Shown: positions 1-9,628 of the stretch, piece after piece
Layout of the letters: each line of letters starts with the position of its first letter
Numbering within the stretch: the first letter of the stretch is position 1
NCBI GenBank assembly: GCA_030068145.1
Contig: JAPJBO010000007.1
Span: 248,001-312,000 of the forward strand
DNA length: 64,000 nucleotides
Reading direction: 5' to 3'
DNA from: Diplonema papillatum
Lineage: Eukaryota; Euglenozoa; Diplonemea; Diplonemida; Diplonemidae
Translations under genes and position numbers: made by a program
Notes under the pieces: model-generated
What the model saw: only the letters and a program-made list of their open reading frames with translations
What the model was told of the DNA's origin: nothing
Database searches by the model: none

Positions 1-735
1 ACCCTTGCCGTTCTCGTGTGGTCTGGTGTGACGCAACCCCACAGGTATCTCCTCAGAGTGGCGATGCGTGCAATCAACAGGAGCTCGTCCCATTGCGCCC
101 CGCTCTTCGCCGCGGGTTTTGTTATCAAGAAGAGCTGCATCCATGAGGCAAGTTGAATTCTTACGCTGAAAGCAGACTTGTCGCTAGTGCATGCTACCTC
201 AGATGCCACAGCATCGTGCGTTTGCCCCCCTTTGTCCTCCCCTCTTCGAACGGAGCCACAGACGGTGCTCTCGGTTTCAAAGGAATAGCGAAGAAACGCA
301 AGGGATTCCACCACATACCCCACACACACAAACACCCCCCCCACACACCCACACATGCGCTCATACTTTCACTATAGCTTTCGCGAACGATAACCTTTCT
401 CCCTCCCTTGAAAGACAACCTCCTCCACGCCGTCCTTCGAATCCTGCACGACTGGGTTCAGTCTGTAGGAGGGTTGAGGTCGTCGATTGCAAACGTTGCA
501 AAAAGGAAAATAAAAAGAACTAGGACAGAGTACAGAAATGCGAGACTGCGCGTGGGCAACCAGCGCCTCTCGTCTGTTCTCGCCGTGCACCGTTCCCCGT
601 GTGTGGGGATACAATGCAAGAGAACAGTGTTCGGCCATGCAAATACGAGGTGTTGGCTCCAATGCTGACTTGTCGAGGATCGTCGTAAGCCTCCGGCAGT
701 GACCTCAATCCGAAAGCGCTCACATCCTACCATCG
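1..735. other. intergenic DNA, no gene seen
   Basis: No open frame here has coding character or a recognisable domain. An AC-rich low-complexity patch lies near 318-360. Short open frames on both strands overlap each other and look like chance. Confidence 0.6.
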
Positions 736-739
736 CACT

Positions 740-1765
740 GCGCAATGCACCGCAGCTGGCTGATGAGCTTGAGGCAGTTGCCTACCTCAAATCCACACCC
801 GAGACATCGCACGGCACAATAAACACAGCTTTGAGTCTCGGCCATCCGGTCCTGACTGCCACGCATGAAAACCGTGATGAGCCTGAGACAGTTGTTTCCA
901 AGCCGCGTGCGAACCGGGACCCGCTGCCGCAGAAGTCTCGCATCCCTATCACATTACTTTACCACCCCCCGCACCCGACAGAATGTCCTCAGGGCCATGA
1001 AGTGAACGGCCACCTGACAAACGAGACTCACACCGCTGTCCTGTCTGCAGAGACTCAGGTTCCGCCGATGATGATCCACCTATTGTGTCTCCGTACCGTG
1101 AAGGACACGGTGCAGATAAGACACGGTGTTGAGCACGCATTCCATTCCAAGCTCGTTCTTGAAAACCCCCCAGCAGAATGCCCGCTAGACCTACGAACGG
1201 CCACCTCACAAACCAGGCTCACATTGCTGCGCTGTCTGCAGAGTCTCAGGTTCCGTGCTGACAATGGTCCGCCTAGTGTGGCTTACAAGACTGAGACACA
1301 GTGCAGATAAGACACTGTTAAGCAGAGTCCATTCCAAGCACGTTCTTGAATCCCCCTCCCAGTCCCTCCGAACAGATGTCCTCAGGGCCAACGAACGGCC
1401 ACCTGACAAACCAGGCTCACATTGCTGCGCTGTCTGCAGAGTCTCAGGTTCCGTGCTGACAATGGTCCGACTAGTGTGGCTTACAAGACTGAGACACAGT
1501 GCAGATAAGACACTGTGTTAAGCAGAGTCCATCCAAGCACGTTCTTGAATCCCCCTCCCAGTCCCTCCGAACAGAATGTCCTCAGGGCCAACGAACGGCC
1601 ACCTGACAAACCAGACTCACACTTGCTGTCCTGTCTGCAGCGACTCGGGTTCTGAGCAGATAATGGTCCGCCGTGGCTCACAAGACCGAGACACGGCGCG
1701 GATAGGACACAACAGTGTTGAGCAGATTCCATTCTAAGCACGTTCTCGAATTTCCCCCCGCGCCC
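740..1765 (+). repeat. tandem array of dispersed repeat family A
   Basis: At least four tandem copies, period about 190-205 bp, start near 1010, 1198, 1406 and 1596. Each contains a CACCTGACAAACnAGnCTCAC-like start, a CTGTCTGCAGAGACTCAGGT core, a CTTACAAGACTGAGACACRG core and a GTTCTTGAA-plus-C-run end. A more degenerate copy precedes them at about 745-900. Single copies recur at 22,840-23,070, 54,340-54,570 and 55,690-55,805. Open frames across the array are by-products of the repeat, not genes. Confidence 0.85.
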
Positions 1766-4240
1766 CCCCCCAGAAGTTTTCTTGAAATCAATCTTGCCAG
1801 CAGTGGCCATCTCCCCCCCTCGTTTTGGGCAACACTATGCCCATGAGCTACAAGCGCAATAAACCCCTTCGTTTTACCCCTGTAAATCCAACAGAAGCGG
1901 CTCACTCCGGGTCACTCCCGGGCCGCACAAAAGGGGCCACGACACTGATGTTCACAACTTGTACAGTGCCCGTCCCAGACTGTCGCTCGTCGTCGAAGAC
2001 GGAAGCGGAGCTGAGCAGCTTGAATACCGTCAAAGGGCCACGGCGCACGGTGTCCCGACAGTACTGCGAATCCATCCGCAAAAGTAGAACACGATTGTCC
2101 CGCCGAAGCCCGATCCTACCCAGATTCTGACCAGCGGCCCGCTGGCAGTCGCCCGTTACTACCAGGGACGGTTTTGGACAAAATCGGCACCCTCGTACGT
2201 GGGTTTTAGTTCCTGTTCCCCCTCCTTTCGGGGGGTGTCATCTTCGAGAGGGTTTTGACAGGACGTGCACTCCGTACCTTCGGTGGTGGGCGTGTATTGT
2301 TGCAGAAGCAAACAAGCTAGATTCCGAAACAGAACCGCCCGGGCTCCTTGTACGAAGAAGGCTTGCTTCCAGTCGGCCCCACACAGGTAGGTAGCCGCCC
2401 CCTGCCTGAGAACACAAGGCAAGACCCTCCTACCCCCCACATCTCCTCACTCGAAGCCAAACCCGTTGCACCAGGCGTCCCGTCATTCGTATTAGGGGTT
2501 CACTTTGGAGAATTACGTTACAACCCTCCTTCACTCCCCACCTTTTCCCGAGCACGCTATTTCACGTTTTCCCTCCACCCGATTCTTCGTGCCAGAGTCT
2601 CAAAGCCCTGGCAGGCGACGACAGCGGAGAAGGGTGAGGGTTAGGAGGTGTTGTTCGGAAGAATCGGCGTACGCCCATCGCACGATGGCCAGTTAGGTGC
2701 TTTGCAAAGTGATTTCGTCGAGAAACAAGCGTCCACTCCACGCCCCATAGGCACACGGTTCGTCAGGTTCTACGGCTTTTCCAAACTGACTCGAAGAGCC
2801 CAGTTTTGATTGGGCCTGGTAGATCGTGACACGTACCGGAAGAAGTACGAGGCGAACCGGCGAATCTCTTGCGACAGACCCCCCATACCAATATTGAAAA
2901 CGGCGGCGGAAACTCGATGCAGGTTCACGAGACAGCGCGGATCTGCCCCCGCCTGGGGGTGGGATGGCTCCACGTTTGAAGTCTGCACTACTTTCTCGTG
3001 TGTGAAGAGCCTTGTCCAGCTGAGTTCAACAAATGATTGGGCCGCCCACCGTTCACGCTTGGTAGGTTTAGACCGTATTGCGACAGGGGGCTTCTACCAC
3101 ACGGATGTTGTAGTTCACCGGCTGATTGGATTGCCCGGCTGGATTGTCAAACGGGTCACCGCTTCAGATCTCTGCATCCGGGAAACAGAAATGTTCACGC
3201 GTTCCCTTTCAGCAGTTATGCATGTCCGAGCAAGCTCGTCAGTGGCAGCTTCCAGATCAAACGCGGTACTTTTTTCTCTCTCTCTCTCGCTCGCAAATAC
3301 GGAGGACCCAAGTCGCATCTACCCCCTCCGCCGGTTCGTAGTTTCAAACACGAAAACAGTTCAGATTCAAAAAAGGGAAAATGGAAGAAAAAATAGGTCG
3401 AAAAGACATCGTTCTGTACGCCCAATTCGGGATCGTCGGAAACACAGAAGGAAGACAATCATTCCACAAATCAAAAGAAAACAAATCGCGCAGAGTTCGA
3501 AAGGAATGTCAACGCGCCCAGGTTTGCTGAAAACCCCGCGGCGGACAGAAAGATTTTCACTCTAGAGTATAAGGCTTGAAGAAGTCGAAAGACTCGCGGA
3601 CCGATACAAGTAGTCGCACGAGTCGCCTCTCCCCCCCAAATAAAAAGAATTCCGAAGTAAAGGAAGGTAAGGAGCCGTAATCTTCCGTGGAGAAGACGGT
3701 AGCAGTCGCTCAACGCTGGTGCCTAAACGGTCGAAAGCCACGGGCTCTGTATTCGTGCAACGCATCGGAGACCTTGCTTTTCCTGCTTAAACAAGGACCT
3801 GTGCACCTTTCTGCGAGTACTGCGCTGTTTCTTGGACACGAGATTCGGCGTCTCTGTGGGCATTCGGGGTTGAGATCGTCTGCCCAGTTTGCTGCTGGCT
3901 ACCACCGCCATTTATCGGCTTGCCTCACGCAGTGCCTTCGTTGACCCAGTCGAAGTTCCGTGAGACCCACAGAGAAAAGCATCACCCTGAATACATAACT
4001 GCAGTCGTCGGAGAACGCAGCAGGGAAATGCGGGTGTTTCCTTCCCCAGGAAGCGTCATGAAGGTCCCACCAACGGATAGAAAACGAAGCCCGTGCCTCT
4101 TCGTTCGGAGGAACCTTGTCTCCTTCAGGAGATTTGACATCAGACCGACGGGAACCCCTGGTCGATGTGTCGCAAAGCGCACACATCGCGACCCAGTGCC
4201 AAAGACAAGCGCGTTCGGACACTGCGAGTGAGATGGCTCA
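1766..4240. other. intergenic DNA with no convincing gene
   Basis: The longest open frame (about 250 codons near 2810-3565) lacks the GC-ended codon bias of the real genes and matches no domain I know. A short motif, CGGGATCGTCGGAAACACA-like, occurs near 3,427-3,445 and recurs at about 43,110, 51,145 and 52,075, so it belongs to another dispersed repeat. Confidence 0.5.
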
Positions 4241-4319
4241 TAGTTTGGCATCGTAAAAAATTGACCCCCGCGGACACCCATTTTTTTTTGACCCCCCCTA
4301 GGCATAGTGGTCAAACGAT

Positions 4320-4400
4320 TCGCGTGCGATAATAATTATCGCATCATCGCACAAAGTTATCGCACATAATCGGCATGCGATAATATGCGGTAATCCATTT
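4320..4400. repeat. AT-rich palindrome cluster (TGCGATAAT units)
   Basis: TGCGATAATAATTATCGCA at 4325-4343 is a perfect odd palindrome around a central A. It is followed by further GCGATAAT, TTATCGCA and ATAATATGCGG pieces in both orientations. This looks like a hairpin-forming or foldback remnant. Confidence 0.7.
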
Positions 4401-6384
4401 ATACTCTATTTGTACAGAGAATGCACCCCTGTAGGGGTGGGTTCCGGGGGAAAGCTTTGTGACTCTCTCTGGGGTTTGTAGCAAGAGTGCTACGGACAAA
4501 CCCGGTTTGCACGTGTGTCCATGTACCCCGGTTGCCATCGCCTCGTATACCCGTGACGCTGCGGTTGCCTCCAGCAGGCACCGAAAGAAGAAACGGACGG
4601 ACTGCCGTTCATCGTCGGGAACTCAAAAGGATTGATAGCAGAACCACCCTTCCTTGCAGGAAGGATCAGCAAGAAAAGCTCGAAAGGCGCCAGGCCGCGG
4701 CATCAACCGCCGGTTGATCGTCGGGTGCAAAAAAAAAGCAGCTTGGCGCGGGACTCAAAGATTTTGGAGCTTCCCAAGATTTTCATGTTTCCTGCCTAGT
4801 TCCTCCCCCCGCTCGACACATTCAATTGGGTTCCCTTTCCTTCTAGACTTGAAGAATCGGCGTCCCGATCGAAAGCCCCGGATGCTTCGGAAGCACCTCG
4901 GGGGGGATGGTCGATGATCCGCACACACCCCCAGAGAATTACTCTTGGCTGCTCTGCTACCCCCTCCCCTTGCGTCAGTTACGCCTTCAACAGAGGCCCC
5001 TCGTCACCACCCACGGTGCGCATGGCACGTGAATTACCACCTGTCATACATCGAAGGGCAATACACTGAAAATGTTTGTCGGGTGCGTCTGCGTGTACAA
5101 GCAGATCCCCAACGCACATGCCATCGCCAGCGGACGACAGAAGTATCCCGTCTTCGAACTGAAAGCTGCATACGAAAAACCCATCACTTTCATCGAACCG
5201 CCTTTGACAAGTAAGGCACGGGTGCTCAGTCGGGCAACAAAGCGTGCGGTGGTGCCCCAGCCTCCCCCCCCCCCCCCCCCCCCCCAGCCACATTGTTATG
5301 GTCGTCGCTGCACTCCCGCGTGGAGTAACACTTCTCCTTTCCCCTTTCTTTTTCTTTTTGTTTTTCGCTTTTTTATCTCCGTCATTCGTCATCGGGCTCA
5401 TAACTGTACCTGAAGGGCAAGATTGCTAGTTCTAAAAAGGTGTTCGTTTGTACGAAACTTGATGAGACGCAGAAGACAGAAAGCAAGGTCAATCTTGCTC
5501 GAGTCAGGCGAGGAGGTACGGCATGGCCTCAACTAAGCCACACCAGACACACGACGCAGTTTCGTGAGTTCAGAAAGTATCCGCCACGCCAACGGCACCC
5601 GGGTAAAGCCTCTCGTGCATGACAAGAGACGTTGAAAATAAAAGAGAAAATAAAAGGAGCGTTCGTCGCCAACAACACAGAAAACAAAAACAAGACAAAA
5701 GGAGACACCACGGCCCGCTGAGTGTGCCCACGGGCCACCGATGGCCTATCCAGCTCCCCCCCTTCCCCCGGGGAGGGGCAAACACCAAAACTGCGAAGGC
5801 AGATTGTTTCGATAGTATAGCACGGTCTGCAGGGTGTATTCGGCTCAACGCCGACTTCGTGGATCTCACCACACGGGGTCGGACACCTGAACGTACTTTT
5901 GGAAGTAGCAAGACCGAACCCCCGTTCAACCCCCCCTTCGTGAGAAAAAAGCGAAGAGCAGATAAAGGCGACTGACACATCAGGGATCGGGAAGGTTTTT
6001 GTAGAAGGCATTCATTGTGTTGCCAAACGGGAAACGCAACAGCCAATCCTTGCACCCCCCCCCCTCCCCCTTTCCCCCCCCACTCATTCCACTAGAGTTA
6101 GCAGACCCGCATGCGCTCGATCAAAACGGCCGAGGTATCGGAAAGACATGATGGTTCCATCATCGAATAAACGCTTTTCGTCGTCGGGCTACGAGGAAAG
6201 CCCGCTGCAGAATAAATGGAATGAGGCTTACCACGGTACAAAGTCAAGTATCGGGACTATCTGTCATGTTAAAAAAGTGCTGGAGAAATGCTATGATAGC
6301 GGAAGGCCAGGAATCATGCTCAGCGAGCAGGACGCCGGTTGCAGGACAGCAACGGTTGAAGGGTGCGCCCAGTGTACCCATTCC
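4401..6384. other. intergenic DNA with long C runs
   Basis: No gene is supported. Homopolymer runs include 22 C's at 5264-5285 and an almost pure C tract at 6054-6082. A pyrimidine-rich stretch follows at 5330-5390. Confidence 0.5.
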
Positions 6385-6597
6385 CCTGCTTTGTAGGAAA
6401 TGCTTGAGGAGACTGCCAGTTGCGATAGATCAAAGGAGGGTAAATGTGCTGTAGCCCACACGAAACACGGGTAAATCTGGGATTAGTGGCTGGGCGTAAG
6501 CGTTCAACAAAAAAGACCCACTTTGTAGTTGTATCGTTTTCTCCCCCCCTAGCCTCCTTCGAAATGAGCACAAGGCAGTCCCTCGAGTATTTTCCGT
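6385..6597 (-). repeat. dispersed repeat family B (SINE-like), copy 1
   Basis: Runs from CTGCTTTGTAGGAAATGCTTG to CCCTCGAGTATTTT. Near-identical copies lie at 38,497-38,713, 49,966-50,193 and 50,653-50,968 (two partial copies), with a fragment at 46,770-46,877. Better-preserved copies begin with a T run plus GTATAAGC. Read on the minus strand they end in a poly-A tail, which is why I give that orientation. There is no coding content. Confidence 0.75.
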
Positions 6598-6789
6598 ATC
6601 GAGAGCCTGCCGATATCATCAGCGATCCGCGCTTAAGCATGTAGCTGGAGTTGAGCTTCAGGTTGCACGTGAAAAGTGCCTCAAAAGCAGGCGCACACAC
6701 GAGTTTGAATTACCCACACCGACATAGACGAAGACATAACGTGCCGTCCTCCTGAGCAAAGCGGAGGCCGAGAGCCTAAACCGCTGACT

Positions 6790-7080
6790 ACAGGGTCAAC
6801 CACCGTTCTGTTCATCGCGTTCTTCTCCTTTCTCGAAGAAAAAAAATTAACAAAAAAATGAAAAAAAATTGGCGCTTTTGCTTTCGTTCTTTTTCTTTTT
6901 TTGTTCCCTGTTTTAGAGGGAAGGTTTCTTCTTCTCTTTTTTCTTTTTTTTTTTTTGCTTCCTTGGTTGGTTATTCCTTTTTCTACCAAATTGGCTTCTC
7001 TTTTTTTCCCTTTTTCTTCTGCACGTTTTACTCCTCCATTTTTTTTTATCGTTGCCCTTTCTTTTATTCCCTGCTCAGCC
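6790..7080. other. pyrimidine-rich tract
   Basis: About 290 bp dominated by T and C on the + strand after a short A-rich stretch near 6,840-6,870. The apparent Phe/Ser-rich open frames are artefacts of composition. It could be a polypyrimidine tract of a lost gene, since similar tracts precede real genes here. Nothing convincing follows before the LINE; 7,081-7,680 shows no gene. Confidence 0.4.
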
Positions 7081-7683
7081 GAGCCATGCGTTCGTCTCGT
7101 CCCTTTTCGACGTCGGCATCAAGCGCTAGCACCCCAGCCGCGGGCATTCAGTCCCCACGAGGAGTGTTTCGTGGTCGCAGTCAGGCACCTTGTCATGGAC
7201 AGTCCGCTCCAGTCCGTCGTTGACGGTGGCACTCTGCCGCAGGACGCTACAACACAGGGATCGCCTTGATGAGTACACCAGTTAATAGCGCGTCACCCAC
7301 CAATGCAATGGGTTGATTAGCATCGTAGAATCTACAAGCAACACGACGAATAGCATTCGAAATCCGCACACGGGTGCGTCTAGAAGGACGGGAACAAACA
7401 GACCGGGTCTTGGGGTATCCAAGGACAACCCCGATCACCGCTTGAAGACATGACGCGCGCCGCTTTCTCTGTGCAGACTTCACAAGCGGGGCAACAGCCT
7501 TGATCCGGACAAATGAGTCAGTCCAGCAGCACTGGGTGCCATCCGTGTTGTTCTAGCCCTCCTAAATCATTTGAACAAGCGAACCCCCTTTCAACTCAGG
7601 GGGCTAGTGAGCGTGACTAGGCACCCGGGAAATCCAGAGACTTCACGACGTTTGGCCCGCTCTAAAGAAACAGAGGAAAGAGA

Positions 7684-7689
<6 letters not shown>

Positions 7690-7714
<25 letters not shown>
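7690..7714. repeat. AC microsatellite at LINE 5' end
   Basis: About 12 AC dinucleotides, 45 bp before ORF1 of the LINE. A longer pair of AC tracts lies just past ORF2 (16,063-16,145). Flanking of the element by the same microsatellite suggests either insertion into an AC repeat or AC-rich UTRs. Confidence 0.85.
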
Positions 7715-7715
<1 letters not shown>

Positions 7716-7756
7716 GGGACTGGGAGAAAAAGTATCACACGAACTAATCCATCAAA

Positions 7757-9616
7757 ATGTCTGCACCTCCAAGTGGTGGTCCTGGGCAACGCAACACCTC
7801 CAACGAGGCAGTGCGGCCAACGCAGACCGGGACGGAGGCCCCATGGCAGTGGGTGCCAGCGAAAAGGAGCCGGCAGGCTGCAGAGCTGCGGGACGAAGAC
7901 TGGGATGTCCCAGTCGTCAACGTGCAGGAGCTGCGGGACGGTGACGCAGCCGGAGTGGCCATCGCAAGCCGCTCGGAGGCCAAGAAGGCGATCGGCGACG
8001 GCAAGAAACACGCAGCGCGTGCGGTAGTCGTGCTGGGCGCGGTGCAGGAACTGGCGGGCCACGCAGGACAGACCTGCCCTATCGTCGTCAGGCGCGGAAC
8101 ACGCATCGAGACGACGACCGGCACGGTATTCCAAATGGGAGAGAAGGAAGTCGGTTCCAAGCTGACGTGGAAGCGCGTGGCAATGCCAGGCGGCGATCAA
8201 GTTCAATCATCATCTCACATCGGCAGCCGTCAAACATCAACACATTTCGGCGGCCTTCAGAGGCTGTCGATATGCGTCCCTCGCCAGCACACGACGGCAA
8301 GCGAGTGGGGGGAGGCAACAACGAACCTGAGGGCCTACCTCGGGCAGTTTGCCTCGGAGCTGGGCGTTAGCGAAGGCGACGTCCTGATCACGGGAGTGGA
8401 GACGCGAGGCAGGGCCGAGGACCCGGCGCGCTCTCTCGGCGCGCTGATGCGCGTCCCACAGGAACAGGCGAAAAAGCTGGAAGCCGCATCGGGCCACCGC
8501 GGAGTTTTCGTCGTCCCGAAACTGGACGCAGGAACCGTGGTCTGGCTGACAGCGGGCACAACGCTGGCAGAGGCGAAGGACCTGGCGAACAGTCTGCCCA
8601 CGCAGGTGCAGAGACTGGCCGTCAACAGACGGGGACTCGGGCTCCGGGTGACGGCAGGAGCTGAAGAAGAGGTGCGATCCGCAGTGGGAGAGAGGTCAGC
8701 ACCGAGGGTAAGTGGGAAAACGTGGGATGTGTTCGGTTTCCCGAAGCAGACGACGGCCGCCCAAGTCGAAGGGTTTCTGAGGAAGGCGGGATGGGAAGGG
8801 GTGACCATGATCAAGGTCATCCCAAAGAGAGGCAAGGCGCTCGCTGTCGTCAGGGGCCCAGATCCGCCGGCGTGGGTCTTCAGTATCACGGATTCGGATC
8901 TGCGCATCGACGTGTCCACAGCCCGACCGATTGCCGAGGCAGAGCAGAGGTGGGTACAGACACCCGCCCAGGAGAAGAGGCAGGATCCCGCAGAGGCGGG
9001 CTCAGCTAGGGAGCGGGAAAGGTACACATGGGCCGAGTTCCTGGCGTGTTACGGGAAAAAGCGAGGGCGAGCACTCTGGCGAGAATCGACCGGACAGCCA
9101 TCCGCAGAGGAGAGTCGACCAAGCGGCAGTAAAGGTGGCAAAGAACGAAAGGAAAACGGTACCGAGAAGGGGGGCAAAGGTGGGAAAGGCGGTGGCGGCG
9201 GGAGTCCAGCAGCCTGGACGGCACACCCAGCCGCCCCCGAGCAAAACCATGACGCGACAGAGATGGCACAGCTACGTGCGCAGCTCAGCGAGGCCCTGCA
9301 GCGGATTGAAGCGTTGTCGAGACAGCTGGAGGAAGTGCAGGCCAAGCAGGTGGGGGTACGAAAGTCGCCATCGCCGCGACGCGAGCCAAGCATGGACAAC
9401 GATGAGGACAAGAAGAAGAAGAAACCCGCAGATGCCAAGCAGGAGGGCCGGAAGACAGGCACCAAGAAAAGGGCGAGGTCCGGCACCGAGTCGGCGTCAC
9501 GAGAGCGAAGTGAGACGAAACCCCCGGCAAAGATGCACAGCGCCGCCTCCACCTCGGCAAAGAAGCCGGACAGACAATCGACGCTGGTCGGTTTCATGTC
9601 GTCGGCTGCCAAGTGA
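7757..9616 (+). CDS. LINE ORF1 protein, RNA-binding-like, PIP-box-like C-terminus
   Basis: A 619-residue protein just upstream of the reverse-transcriptase ORF, the usual position of a LINE ORF1 that coats element RNA. Residues about 320-372 (start KTWDVFGFPKQT) resemble an RRM-like fold of the kind found in ORF1 proteins. A Gly/Lys-rich linker spans about 450-490, a coiled coil about 501-535 (start EMAQLRAQLSEAL), then a Lys/Arg/Ser-rich tail that could bind nucleic acid. The last residues read RQSTLVGFMSSAAK; Q607, L610, F613 and M614 match the spacing of a PCNA-interacting peptide, with basic residues just before. Start codon: first ATG after the AC tract, context CAAAATG. The N-terminal 250 residues match nothing I recognise. 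The RRM and PIP calls are inference from pattern. Confidence 0.85.
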   Translation: MSAPPSGGPGQRNTSNEAVRPTQTGTEAPWQWVPAKRSRQAAELRDEDWDVPVVNVQELRDGDAAGVAIASRSEAKKAIGDGKKHAARAVVVLGAVQELAGHAGQTCPIVVRRGTRIETTTGTVFQMGEKEVGSKLTWKRVAMPGGDQVQSSSHIGSRQTSTHFGGLQRLSICVPRQHTTASEWGEATTNLRAYLGQFASELGVSEGDVLITGVETRGRAEDPARSLGALMRVPQEQAKKLEAASGHRGVFVVPKLDAGTVVWLTAGTTLAEAKDLANSLPTQVQRLAVNRRGLGLRVTAGAEEEVRSAVGERSAPRVSGKTWDVFGFPKQTTAAQVEGFLRKAGWEGVTMIKVIPKRGKALAVVRGPDPPAWVFSITDSDLRIDVSTARPIAEAEQRWVQTPAQEKRQDPAEAGSARERERYTWAEFLACYGKKRGRALWRESTGQPSAEESRPSGSKGGKERKENGTEKGGKGGKGGGGGSPAAWTAHPAAPEQNHDATEMAQLRAQLSEALQRIEALSRQLEEVQAKQVGVRKSPSPRREPSMDNDEDKKKKKPADAKQEGRKTGTKKRARSGTESASRERSETKPPAKMHSAASTSAKKPDRQSTLVGFMSSAAK

Positions 9617-9628
9617 AGGTGGGCAGAA

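Noticed and set aside
740-1765. CRISPR-like array
   Set aside because: Units are about 200 bp with no short repeat/spacer pattern, in a eukaryotic context; this is an ordinary tandem repeat.
2810-3565. 251-codon open frame as a gene
   Set aside because: No codon bias like neighbouring genes, no domain, and it includes a dispersed repeat motif.
6858-7269. Phe/Ser-rich membrane-protein-like frames
   Set aside because: Produced by a T/C-rich tract in two frames at once.
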